This document shows positions 26,361 through 35,007 of a DNA stretch of 64,000 nucleotides, in pieces. The DNA comes from Deltaproteobacteria bacterium IMCC39146. GTDB taxonomy: Bacteria; Desulfobacterota; Desulfuromonadia; Desulfuromonadales; BM103. The position numbers and the translations under genes were made by a program. Each line of letters starts with the position of its first letter. Within the stretch, counting starts at the first letter, position 1. The notes below the pieces were generated by a model. It was not told the origin of the DNA and searched no databases. It was given only the letters and a program-made list of their open reading frames with translations. The DNA is taken from positions 1-64,000 of the forward strand of contig JARUHP010000019.1 of the NCBI GenBank assembly GCA_030005635.1, given 5' to 3'.

Positions 26361-26637
26361 GGAATATTCCTCCTCTTCGATAGATTTATGGTTCACAAAC
26401 TTTGAGGAGTTTACCGCAAGAAAATGATTCTGTCCAGAGCAAACAGACAGCGCTTATCCCTTAAAAAACTTGCAATTTACAACCCCTTACATTACCCTCT
26501 CACAACACGTTTTACACCTGTAAACCATTATAAAAGCTGACTTAAAAAAAATTTAAGCGCGGCTAAAAAAACTCACATAAAACATCATTCTGTTTTTAGC
26601 CCTAAAATAATTCATACATTTCGAGGAGGAAAAACTT

Positions 26638-27903
26638 ATGGATATCCTGGCACTTAACTGCGGTAGTTCATCTGTCAAATACCAACTCTATGATTGGGAA
26701 AAGAAAGAAGTTATCGCTAAAGGCATGGTCGAGCGCGTCACAATAGGTGACTCCTACATCATTCACGAAGTCCCCGGCCGGGAGACCTATCGTGAAGAGT
26801 ATGAGTGTCCCGACCATAAGGTCGCAATTCACCTGATCATCAAAATCCTGACTGACAAGGAATATGGTGTCGTTGAAGAAATAACCCAGATCTCAGCAGT
26901 CGGCCACCGTGTTGTTCATGGCGGAGAGAAATTTACCTGCTCGGTAACAATAGACGATGCAGTTCTGGACACCATTAAAGCCGTTCAGCATCTCGCTCCT
27001 TTGCACAATCCACCTAACATTTCTGGTATCGAAGCGGCCCAGTCCGTTCTGCCTGACGTTCCGCATATTGCGATCTTCGACACGGCCTTCCATCAGACCA
27101 TGCCTGAACCAGCCTACACCTATCCCCTTCCCCACGAATGGTACAAGAAATATGGTGTCCGCCGTTACGGCTTTCACGGCACCAGCCATCTCTATGTTTC
27201 CAAGCGTGCCGCAGCCATGCTTGGTAAAGACCCGAAAGATTGCAATATCATCACTATGCACATCGGCAATGGTGTCTCCCATTCTGCCATTAAAAATGGC
27301 GTCTCTGTAGACACATCGATGGGTCTTACCCCTCTTGAAGGAGCGGTCATGGGAACCCGATGTGGTGATATTGACCCTGCGATTCCGGCTTTTATCATGG
27401 AGCAGGAAGGCCTCACCCCCATGGAGATCGACAGCGTTCTGAACAAAAAGTCCGGTATTCTGGGAATCACCGGTCAGTACACTGACCGCCGTGATGTCAT
27501 CGAAGGCGCCGAAGAAGGCGACAAGCGCTGCAAACTCGCACTTGATGTTGAAGCTTATCGATTGAAGAAATATATTGGGTCCTACGCTGCGGCGATCGGT
27601 GGCATTGATGCTGTGGTTTTCACTGCCGGTGTCGGTGAAATGGGTACTCTGATTCGCGAGAAAGCTGTTGAGGGGCTCGAGTTCATGGGCATCATTCTCG
27701 ACAAAGAGAAGAATCGCAACACCATGACCCGCAAGGCAGAGACCGTAATCACCACCCCGGACTCGCCGGTTAAAGTCTTCGTCATCCCGACCGATGAGGA
27801 ATTGGTTTTCACCGAGGACGTTGTCGCCATCCTTGAAGGAACCTACACGGATCACATGAACTTCAAGTACAGCTTTGCTTCTTCGGAGTTTCAACGTAAG
27901 TAA
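26638..27903 (+). CDS. ackA: acetate kinase
   Basis: 421 residues. It interconverts acetyl phosphate/ADP and acetate/ATP. Signatures include LALNCGSSSVKYQLY at the N-terminus, GHRVVHGGEKF, FDTAFHQTMPE, RRYGFHGTSH, MHIGNGVSHSA, MGTRCGDIDP and FTAGVGE. A GAGGAGG ribosome-binding site ends 8 bp before the ATG. The 240-bp AT-rich region upstream (26397-26637) should hold the promoter; no specific operator is recognised. Unlike in many bacteria it is not adjacent to pta, which lies 2.8 kb away on the other strand. Confidence 0.97.
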   Translation: MDILALNCGSSSVKYQLYDWEKKEVIAKGMVERVTIGDSYIIHEVPGRETYREEYECPDHKVAIHLIIKILTDKEYGVVEEITQISAVGHRVVHGGEKFTCSVTIDDAVLDTIKAVQHLAPLHNPPNISGIEAAQSVLPDVPHIAIFDTAFHQTMPEPAYTYPLPHEWYKKYGVRRYGFHGTSHLYVSKRAAAMLGKDPKDCNIITMHIGNGVSHSAIKNGVSVDTSMGLTPLEGAVMGTRCGDIDPAIPAFIMEQEGLTPMEIDSVLNKKSGILGITGQYTDRRDVIEGAEEGDKRCKLALDVEAYRLKKYIGSYAAAIGGIDAVVFTAGVGEMGTLIREKAVEGLEFMGIILDKEKNRNTMTRKAETVITTPDSPVKVFVIPTDEELVFTEDVVAILEGTYTDHMNFKYSFASSEFQRK

Positions 27904-27926
27904 AAGTTTGGTTTCCATCTTTTCAA

Positions 27927-27966
27927 AAAAAGTAAAGGCCAGGAATTTTCCTAGCCTTTACTTTTT
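27927..27966. terminator. bidirectional terminator between ackA and the coiled-coil gene
   Basis: AAAAGTAAAGGC ... GCCTTTACTTTT stem with an A-run before and T-run after, so it can serve both convergent genes. Confidence 0.9.
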
Positions 27967-27998
27967 CTTAGCACACTCGGTAGAACAGTTTCAATACG

Positions 27999-30449
27999 TC
28001 AATCAGATTCCAAACAATAGGTTCCCAAGGTACTCACAATATGCTCAGTTGACATCTCATCCATCTCAAAACCACTCTTACGGAGGAAGTCCAAACCTTC
28101 CTTGATCGCCTTTTGCAAAGAGGCTTCATCCTTAGGGCTCTTCGCCGGTATACAGATCAGAGTGTGTTTGTTCTGCTTCAGTCGATAGAGTAGATAAAGT
28201 TTCTTCTGCTTTCCCTGCTTCAGAACAACCATAAAAGCCATACAGTATTGTGAGGGATAACCCTCGATAGCCATCTGGACATTAAAGACGGTTTCCCATG
28301 CCTTGAAGACTTGACCTGTTGAGCGACAGGGCAAGCCCTGAAGACCCCAATCCGGGCGAAAGAAAGCACCTTTCTTGGGCGCGGGACGCACTTCATGAGG
28401 TAAGGGCTTGGAGGTCTTTGGCGACTTTTCATTCTCAACCGGAGCAGCCGACTCAACGGCACCCTGCCCTTTTTTCACGGTCAATGCCTCTGCTAGCGAA
28501 ACTTCCTGCTCAGCAAGTTTTTTTTCAACCGATGCAAGCTCTTTGGCCAGAGTCTTTTTAACAAGGGTCTCCCCTTCCAATTGAACCTCCAGAGATCGTA
28601 ACCGTTCTTCCAGTTCCAGAACCCTGTCATCGTCCTGCTGCGCTGTGGAAGCCTTCCAGGAGCTCACTTCCAAACCACTATTTTCTGTCTCACGGACCAT
28701 TTTTTCAAGAGAATCAATGATCTTATGAGACTCCAGAAGTTCATTGTACAGGGACTCCCTCGCAGCTTTCTCCTGGTCGAAGCGAAGAGTCAACGTCTTC
28801 ATTTCCTGATCTAGAGCGGCAGAGGATTCAGGCTCAGCAGCCTCCGATCCGGACTTTAATTCTTCAGCGGCAGACTCAGCCTGTTTCAGAGGCTGTTCAA
28901 GCTCAGAGATACGACGATCAGCCTCTGAAGCGCCTTTCTCCAGACGTTTGCGGAGACTACGTTCCTGATCAAATTCTTCACGAAGGCTCTCGTTCATCTT
29001 GACCAGTTCGGCGCACCGACCTTCCATTTCTTGCATCTCGGCACGCTCAACTGTATTGGCCTGACTCAAGCTGTTTGCCTCTTCGAGACTCTTCTGTAAA
29101 CCATCATGCTTTTCAAGAGCCAAAGAGAGTTCTTCTTTCAAATTCTCATTTTCCTGCCCCCATTCGGCACAGCGGTCTTCCAACTCCTGGAGTTCGAGAT
29201 GCTTGGCGGCATTGGCCTGCCCAAGGCTCTCAGCCTCCTCAAGCCTCTTCTGCAAAGCCTCTTGCTTTTCAACAGCAATCGACAGGTCCTCTTTGAGGCT
29301 GTCCTTAAGAGTGATCGTCTCGTTAAGCTGTTCCTCTGCCTTGTCCAACTGGGCCTGCAAGTCGTCCGAGAGCTTAACGGCTTCACTGAAACCATCAGCC
29401 CTCTGCTCGGCGGTCTTAAGCTCTTGATCAAGAACCTTAATCCGGAGTTCTGCCTCTCGGCAGCTTTTATCAAGCTGCGTCGCTTCAGACTCCTGTTCTC
29501 CGAGCTGAGCAAAGGCCTCCTCTCGAAGGTCTTCAGATTCTTTAAGACCCTTCTGCAAAACAACAATCTGTTCATTGGTCGATTTGACATCATCCACAAA
29601 CTGTTTTTGCTTCTCCTGTTCTTCAACCAAGAGTTCTCGAGCAGAAACCAATTCAGCCTCTAGCTCTTTTATGCGTCCATTCAATGCGACAACCTTGCGC
29701 TTCTGTTTCAAGACATCTGAGGACTGAGTCTCGACATCAACCAGAATCTCCTCGAGTTCCTGGATGCGTTTTTCCGCAGCAGCAGTAATGACCTCGCTGA
29801 TTTCTTTTTCTGAGCGTTCCGAATCAGCTGTGTTTTCTGCTTCTTCCAGCCTGGCCGTAAGATCTTTAATCTGGGCCAGAAGTGTCGCCATCTCGTCAGT
29901 AGCCTCTTCTTCAGGAGAGAACAAAGCCACAAGAAGTTCTCGCAGTCCACCAGCCCGTTCCTGCAGGCGCTTTTCATTGCTCAGCTTGAGAGCAGCTCTT
30001 TTCCCCTGCGGACTTTCGGGCTTTACGTCACAGGTTGCCCGCAGGTCGGCAAGTATTCGTTGGTGCTCTGTTCGTTGCAGTTGTGCTTTGGCGGGAGAGG
30101 CAATTCCAGGGACATCGCGCAGAACAACTTCAAGCATGGCGGGACTGAGCTGAAGATTAACGTCTTCTAGCTGATAGCCAAGGTCAAGAAGGGCCTGGTG
30201 ACCGTATTGCCACACAGAAGTTTTTCCTGTGCCAGCAACGGTAAAGACCATGGCCTTTTTCAGGCTTTTGTCATAGAAGGCGATGCGACAGCGCTGTTCA
30301 TCTTTATCCAGATAATCGCAAAGTGAGGCCTGTAGTTCATACTTTTTTTGATCTGGATTGCCAAAGGAAATGGCGAAAGTTGAGCGGCAGAGTTGTTGAA
30401 TCTCTTTCGCTTCAGCTTCGATGAAACCATCATGTTCGTAGAGAAGCAT
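27999..30449 (-). CDS. large coiled-coil protein of unknown function
   Basis: 816 residues. The N-terminal ~190 residues look globular (FTVAGTGKTSVWQYGHQALLDL; SPAMLEVVLRDVPGIASPAKAQLQ). Residues ~190-660 are a long, highly charged coiled coil with heptad patterns and repeated EELNE/KLEEAESLGQAN-like units. A C-terminal globular domain (about 690-816: FRPDWGLQGLPCRSTGQVFKAWETVFN ... LDFLRKSGFEMDEM) closes the protein. There is no signal peptide or membrane helix, so it is cytoplasmic. AGTGKTS recalls a Walker A loop but lacks the first glycine. It lies between ackA (convergent) and pta, separated from pta by a repeat element. I do not recognise the family. Confidence 0.75.
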   Translation of the reverse strand: MLLYEHDGFIEAEAKEIQQLCRSTFAISFGNPDQKKYELQASLCDYLDKDEQRCRIAFYDKSLKKAMVFTVAGTGKTSVWQYGHQALLDLGYQLEDVNLQLSPAMLEVVLRDVPGIASPAKAQLQRTEHQRILADLRATCDVKPESPQGKRAALKLSNEKRLQERAGGLRELLVALFSPEEEATDEMATLLAQIKDLTARLEEAENTADSERSEKEISEVITAAAEKRIQELEEILVDVETQSSDVLKQKRKVVALNGRIKELEAELVSARELLVEEQEKQKQFVDDVKSTNEQIVVLQKGLKESEDLREEAFAQLGEQESEATQLDKSCREAELRIKVLDQELKTAEQRADGFSEAVKLSDDLQAQLDKAEEQLNETITLKDSLKEDLSIAVEKQEALQKRLEEAESLGQANAAKHLELQELEDRCAEWGQENENLKEELSLALEKHDGLQKSLEEANSLSQANTVERAEMQEMEGRCAELVKMNESLREEFDQERSLRKRLEKGASEADRRISELEQPLKQAESAAEELKSGSEAAEPESSAALDQEMKTLTLRFDQEKAARESLYNELLESHKIIDSLEKMVRETENSGLEVSSWKASTAQQDDDRVLELEERLRSLEVQLEGETLVKKTLAKELASVEKKLAEQEVSLAEALTVKKGQGAVESAAPVENEKSPKTSKPLPHEVRPAPKKGAFFRPDWGLQGLPCRSTGQVFKAWETVFNVQMAIEGYPSQYCMAFMVVLKQGKQKKLYLLYRLKQNKHTLICIPAKSPKDEASLQKAIKEGLDFLRKSGFEMDEMSTEHIVSTLGTYCLESD

Positions 30450-30557
30450 TCTTTCCCCCCGGAGACAGGTGCAAAGCCCTCTTCACAAAATGCCATAAGT
30501 TATGGGCTGATAGCAAGCTACCAACCCTTAATCTATAGCTAAACATTTATTATTTCA

Positions 30558-30725
30558 CTAGCAGCCTGTCGGACTTTCGGGGCTGAAGCGAAAATTCGGC
30601 CGTTTGAGAACAGATTTTGGCTCTTTTGAGAGCAATAGCCGTAGCTATTGGTCGAAAAGGAGCTGAAATATGGGCCAAAGAGACGAATTTGCAGCCAGTT
30701 CATTGTAAGTCCGACAGGCTGCTAG
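30558..30725. repeat. 168-bp TA-flanked palindromic element, copy A (overlaps the pta stop codon)
   Basis: Ends TAGCAGCCTGTCGGACTT and AAGTCCGACAGGCTGCTA are inverted. The middle holds GAGAACAGATTTTGGCTC, GTAGCTATTGGTCGAAAAGG and GGGCCAAA, giving a nested imperfect palindrome. Three more full copies lie at 42442, 49837 and 52280. The rightmost CTAG provides the TAG stop of the minus-strand pta gene. Confidence 0.9.
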
Positions 30726-31723
30726 CCCTGCGCCTGCACTGCTGTGATCGCCGAGACCGAGACGATATCATCGACAGAGCAACCTCGAGAAAGATCATTC
30801 ACAGGTTTGGCCAGGCCTTGAACTATTGGGCCAACGGCTTCAGCACCGGCAACACGCTCGACCAGCTTATAACCAATATTACCGGCATCAAGGGTTGGGA
30901 AAATAAGGGTGTTGGCTTTGCCGGCAACAGCAGAGCCCGGGGCCTTCTTATCACCGACCTTGGCCAGCAAGGCTGCATCAAGCTGCAGTTCACCGTCAAT
31001 CTGCAGGTTTGGGTCAAGCCCCTTGGCAATCTCGAGAGCTTCAAGAACCTTGTCACAATCTTCGTGGCTGGCGCTACCCTTGGTTGAGAAAGAGAGCATA
31101 GCGACACGGGCATCTACACCGAGGAAACTCTTACAGCTGCTCGCAGTGGAGATAGCAATCTCTGCCAAGGCCTGGGCGTTGGGGTTCGGATTCACCGCGC
31201 AGTCAGCGAAACACAAGACACCGTTCTCACCGAAATCAGGGTTCTTGGTTACCATCAGGAAGACGGAAGAGACTGTCTTCATACCCGGAGCGGTACCGAT
31301 GATCTGAAAGGCTGCACGTAGAACATCACCAGTGGTGTTATAGGCACCTGCAACCATTCCGCCGGCATCATCTTTACGGACCATCATAGCACCAAAGAAG
31401 AGGTTGTCTTCTCCGGTCAGGCTTTCACGAGCCTGTTCTGCCGTCAGCCCCTTTTTCTCACGCAGCTTCACCAGCTCTGCGACATAACCATCGAGTTGCG
31501 CGGCATTCTTCGGATTGATCAATTCCACTCCGGCCAAAGAGACACCAAGCTCACCGGCTTTTGTTACAAGAGCAGCGGCGTCTCCAAGCAAAACGACTTT
31601 TGCCAAACCATCTTTGGTGATCATCTCTGCTGCCTGAATCATACGATCATCGTAACTTTCCGGAAGGACAACAGTCTGGAGACTAGTGCGAGCTTTAGCT
31701 TTGATCTGGTCTACGAGATGCAT
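30722..31723 (-). CDS. pta: phosphate acetyltransferase
   Basis: 333 residues from ATG 31723, which has AAAGGAG seven bases upstream; the frame reaches 31744 with no better site. It converts acetyl-CoA and phosphate to acetyl phosphate, the substrate of AckA. Signatures are VVLPESYDDRMIQAAEMI, FFGAMMVRKDDAGGMVAG, CADCAVNPNPNAQALAEIA, LSFSTKGSA and LIFPTLDAGNIGYKLVER. This is the short (about 330-residue) class without the N-terminal DRTGG domain. The stop codon TAG coincides with the edge of a repeat element. Confidence 0.96.
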   Translation of the reverse strand: MHLVDQIKAKARTSLQTVVLPESYDDRMIQAAEMITKDGLAKVVLLGDAAALVTKAGELGVSLAGVELINPKNAAQLDGYVAELVKLREKKGLTAEQARESLTGEDNLFFGAMMVRKDDAGGMVAGAYNTTGDVLRAAFQIIGTAPGMKTVSSVFLMVTKNPDFGENGVLCFADCAVNPNPNAQALAEIAISTASSCKSFLGVDARVAMLSFSTKGSASHEDCDKVLEALEIAKGLDPNLQIDGELQLDAALLAKVGDKKAPGSAVAGKANTLIFPTLDAGNIGYKLVERVAGAEAVGPIVQGLAKPVNDLSRGCSVDDIVSVSAITAVQAQG

Positions 31724-31896
31724 ATTCTGCTCCTTTAAGGACAAAGATTGGCTTTATTAAAGATGAAAAATATACCGGATGGCTTCTGAGGCGTCAACTT
31801 CTTTCCCTGTCAGAAAGATATGATAATCTGCCTATTCCATGGTGGCAGAAACCTGTGCAAGTGTATTACAATAAGACGTTTGTTTACTGAGGGAAC

Positions 31897-32811
31897 ATGA
31901 CGTCCGAACAAAGACAAAACCGAATCATTGCTGGGTTCATACTGCTTTCATTGTTGCTGCATCTGCTTTTGCTGCTGCTGCCCAAAGACAAGCTGTTCCG
32001 GGAAGAGGCCCCACCGGAACCGGTCTATGTCGAGGTACGTCCTCCCCAGCAACAGGAACGGGAACTCGACCTGCCGATTCGCAGGGAGCTAGAGAAACCT
32101 CGTGAGAAACCGGCCAAGCGTTTGGCCGAAAAGGATCAGGTCGTCGAAAAAGAGATGGCGCCCGAGGCTCAGGACACCGAAGATCGCGAAAAAGTTGTAC
32201 GTTCGCCGAAACCTGCTCCGAAGGTTCCCCCTAAAGAGCAAGCGAAGCCGCGTAAAGAAGTCGTCGAGAAAAAAACCGAACCTGAACTTGAGTTACCCTT
32301 TACGCCGGACGGATGGAGGCAGAAGCCTGAGAAGACGCAGGCCAGGGAAGTTCCCGACCTTAAGACCCTTTCACAGATTTCACCTGCCACCCTGTCTAAA
32401 ATTGAAAGTGACTGGCGGCACAAATACCGAGTCGATGTCGCACGAGGCGACACCGTATGGATGGACAGTCAGCAAGACTTACTCCACTCATTCATGCGGA
32501 GGTTCCGGACTAACATTTATAATGTTTGGAACTATCCGAGCTCTGCGGCCCAGAGACGTCAGCAAGGAGCCTGCCTGCTACGCATCACCATAGATCGTCG
32601 GGGCAACGTCAGCAACGTGGAACTGCTCGAGAGTTCCGGGTATCGGATTCTGGACGATGAAGCGATAACGGCCGTCCGCCAGGGCGCCACCTACGGTCCC
32701 TTACCAAGAGCCTTCCCACATGAAGAACTGAAGATCATGGCCTTCTTCGATTACCGGCTCAACGGCAATGTCAACAGATCCTCCCGTCGCCGACCTGGGG
32801 CGATTTACTAA
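31897..32811 (+). CDS. TonB-family energy transducer-like protein
   Basis: 304 residues. The N-terminal membrane anchor (about 10-29) is very Leu-rich (LLSLLLHLLLLLLP). A Pro/Glu/Lys-rich periplasm-spanning linker (about 38-165) follows. The C-terminal TonB domain (about 205-290) reads NIYNVWNYPSSAAQ, ACLLRITIDRRGNVSNVELLESSG and LDDEAITAVRQ. It should couple an ExbBD proton motor to an outer-membrane receptor; neither partner is nearby. The C-terminal extension RSSRRRPGAIY is basic. The next gene, 155 bp on, is the DUF411 selenoprotein, and a functional link is not shown. Confidence 0.85.
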   Translation: MTSEQRQNRIIAGFILLSLLLHLLLLLLPKDKLFREEAPPEPVYVEVRPPQQQERELDLPIRRELEKPREKPAKRLAEKDQVVEKEMAPEAQDTEDREKVVRSPKPAPKVPPKEQAKPRKEVVEKKTEPELELPFTPDGWRQKPEKTQAREVPDLKTLSQISPATLSKIESDWRHKYRVDVARGDTVWMDSQQDLLHSFMRRFRTNIYNVWNYPSSAAQRRQQGACLLRITIDRRGNVSNVELLESSGYRILDDEAITAVRQGATYGPLPRAFPHEELKIMAFFDYRLNGNVNRSSRRRPGAIY

Positions 32812-32966
32812 AGCACCAGGCAAGGGGGCTGTCCTTTGTCCGCCGACTTTGTCCGCCGACTTGATGTCTGATCACTGGATAGCCTATAGTTATATAAGGC
32901 AGTATTTCTGTTGTCTGAAACAAGTGTTAGCCTTCAAACATTCAAGCATGTGGAAAGGAGTCTGTA

Positions 32967-33434
32967 ATGACCCGTTTGCTCTCTATTTTTCTTTTGTCCT
33001 TCGCCCTGGCCTGTTTATTGGCGCCACTGTCGTTGGCAGAAGAGCAGGCTCAACAGCCTGCGATCAAGATATACAAAGCCCCTGGCTGAGGCTGCTGCGG
33101 CGGCTGGGGTAAACACCTTGAAGACGCAGGCTTTCGAGTGACCTCTCAGGATGCTCGTAACATCTCTGAGATCAAAGCCCGATACAGCGTCCCGGTGAAA
33201 CTCCAGTCTTGCCATACAGCCATCGTTGATGGCTACGTATTGGAAGGACATGTACCAAAGACAGAAGTGCTTCGGTTGTTGCAGGAAAGACCTGATGTGA
33301 TTGGTCTGAGCGTTCCGGGAATGCCGATCGGTTCTCCTGGCATGGAGATGCCCGGCAGAGAGGCTGAACCTTACGAGGTTTTGTCATTTGACAAACAAGG
33401 AGTCATTCAGGTTTACGGCACCTATCCGAAATAA
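32967..33434 (+). CDS. DUF411 metal-binding-like selenoprotein (in-frame UGA replaces the first Cys of CGCC)
   Basis: Reading from ATG 32967 (AAAGGAG six bases upstream) through the UGA at 33087-33089 gives 155 residues: signal peptide (about 1-24), then KIYKAPGU41GCCGGW. DUF411 proteins normally read YKSPTCGCC.KW at this place, so Sec41 stands for the first motif cysteine. The rest is fully conserved family sequence: HLEDAGF, SCHTAIVDGYVLEGHVP, GLSVPGMPIGSPGMEMPG. A truncated call from GTG 33138 would lose the signal peptide and active motif. DUF411 proteins are exported and linked to copper or other metals by neighbourhood; the reaction is not established. A Sec-Gly-Cys-Cys site would bind soft metals strongly or act as a redox centre (inference). 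The selenocysteine genes are present 15 kb away. Confidence 0.9.
33095..33129 (+). promoter_or_regulatory. candidate SECIS for the DUF411 selenoprotein
   Basis: Lower stem CTGCG (33095-33099) with CGCAG (33125-33129), and an upper weak stem GGGGT-AAAC-ACCTT (33106-33119) whose loop starts 22 nt after the UGA. The distance is right, but pairing is weaker than in the other two selenoprotein genes. Confidence 0.45.
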
Positions 33435-33482
33435 TCTTTACTTTTTGCGCTGCGTTTTGATTTAATTATCAACTCGTTAGAA

Positions 33483-33519
33483 ATGAAATGGCCGGTCTTC
33501 ATCAGACCGGCCCTTTCAT
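33483..33519. terminator. bidirectional terminator between the DUF411 and gcvPB genes
   Basis: ATGAAA-T-GGCCGGTCT / AGACCGGCC-C-TTTCAT stem with loop TCATC-like; the genes on both sides converge here. Confidence 0.88.
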
Positions 33520-33546
33520 TGTTACATTGCATTCATCACACTTAAA

Positions 33547-35007
33547 TTACGTATCCTCTTGCCAACGCAACTTCGGCTTACGCGCGGCTTTCGTCTCATC
33601 AAGACGTCTCACTCGCGAACGAACCGGTGCCTGGAGAAGAAGTTCAGGGTTATCGCGAGCTTCACCGGCTATGGCGACCATGGCATCACAGAATTCGTCC
33701 AGCACTTCCTGGCTCTCCGTCTCGGTCGGCTCGATCATGATCGCGCCCTTCACCACCAGAGGGAAGTAGATGGTCGGGGGATGATAGCCATAGTCGATCA
33801 GACGCTTTGCGACATCCAGGGTGTGGCAGCCGCCTTCAAGGTCTTTATCTGAGAAGACAACTTCATGAAGGGAACGGGTTGTGTACGGAAGGTCATAAAC
33901 ACCCTCCAGCCGGGCTCGCACATAGTTGGCGTTAAGAACCGCCATCTCGCTGGCGTGCTTCAAGCCTTCGCCACCCAAGCTGCGGATATAGGCATAAGCA
34001 CGCAGCATAACGCCGACATTGCCATGAAACGCCAGCATGCGGCCAATGGAATCTGTCTTGGGCGTTTCAATCTGATATCTCTCGCCATCGAACTCGATGC
34101 CCGGACCAGGCAGATAGGGAATAAGCTCCTCGGTCACACCGACCGGACCGGCTCCCGGACCACCTCCACCGTGAGGAGTAGAGAAGGTCTTATGCAGATT
34201 GAAGTGCATCACATCAATGCCCATATCACCCGGGCGGGCAATGCCCATCAGCGCGTTGAGATTGGCGCCGTCACAATAAACCAGGCCACCACGTTCGTGG
34301 ACCAGCTTGCAGATCTCCTCAATGTTGGTTTCAAAAAGACCGAGAGTGTTCGGATTGGTGACCATCAAAGCAGCCACACCATCATCCATGTGCGCCTCAA
34401 CCTCTTCCAGAGTCAGCACCCCGTCGGAAGCGATTGGCACAACATCATAGCCGGTCAATGATGCGGTCGCCGGGTTGGTGCCATGAGCCGTATCAGGGAT
34501 CAGAACCTTGCTGCGTTTGCTGCCACGGGCTTCGTGCCAGGCACGAATCACGAGCATCCCTGTCAGCTCGCCTTGAGCGCCTGCAGCCGGTTGCAAGGTC
34601 ACCTTGGCAAAACCGGAGATTTCCGCCAGGTCACCCTGTAAACGATACATCAGCTCCAGAGTTCCCTGGGCCAGATGCGAAGGCGTTGCCGGATGGATAC
34701 CGGCCAGACCCGGGATGCGGGCAACAACCTCGTTGACCTTGGGATTGTATTTCATAGTGCAGCTACCCAGAGGGTAGAAACCTGAGTCAACACCATAGTT
34801 CCAGGTCGACAGTCGGGTAAAGTGACGAACGACATCAACCTCGGAAAGCTCCGGGAAGCCGTTAATTTCTTCTCGGCAGAGATTGCTCGGCAGTTCAGCA
34901 GTCGGCACGTCGAGCTTCGGCAGGCTGTAGCCTTTGCGACCCGGGTCAGAATGTTCGAAAAGCAGCTTTTCATTAAGGACGAGTCCACTGGTACCTACGA
35001 TTGTCAT
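33547..35007 (-). CDS. gcvPB: glycine dehydrogenase (decarboxylating) subunit 2
   Basis: 486 residues. It is the C-terminal half of the P-protein of the glycine cleavage system, the form split into two subunits. The PLP lysine is in NLHKTF (Lys273), followed by the glycine loop STPHGGGGPGAGPVG. Other signatures are YPLGSCTMKYNP and DTAHGTNPATASLTG. It overlaps gcvPA by 4 bp (ATGA). It decarboxylates glycine and passes the aminomethyl group to the lipoyl arm of GcvH. Confidence 0.98.
   Translation of the reverse strand: MTIVGTSGLVLNEKLLFEHSDPGRKGYSLPKLDVPTAELPSNLCREEINGFPELSEVDVVRHFTRLSTWNYGVDSGFYPLGSCTMKYNPKVNEVVARIPGLAGIHPATPSHLAQGTLELMYRLQGDLAEISGFAKVTLQPAAGAQGELTGMLVIRAWHEARGSKRSKVLIPDTAHGTNPATASLTGYDVVPIASDGVLTLEEVEAHMDDGVAALMVTNPNTLGLFETNIEEICKLVHERGGLVYCDGANLNALMGIARPGDMGIDVMHFNLHKTFSTPHGGGGPGAGPVGVTEELIPYLPGPGIEFDGERYQIETPKTDSIGRMLAFHGNVGVMLRAYAYIRSLGGEGLKHASEMAVLNANYVRARLEGVYDLPYTTRSLHEVVFSDKDLEGGCHTLDVAKRLIDYGYHPPTIYFPLVVKGAIMIEPTETESQEVLDEFCDAMVAIAGEARDNPELLLQAPVRSRVRRLDETKAARKPKLRWQEDT

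Noticed and set aside
26893-27918. 341-residue minus-strand open frame
   Set aside because: Antisense of ackA, which is certain from its motifs.
30160-30230. Walker A P-loop (AGTGKTS) in the coiled-coil protein
   Set aside because: The first glycine of GxxxxGK(T/S) is missing and no Walker B is evident; the context looks like a beta strand and helix.
32967-33434. Truncated DUF411 gene starting at GTG 33138
   Set aside because: The upstream frame has a good ribosome-binding site, a signal peptide and the family motif; only the UGA interrupts it.
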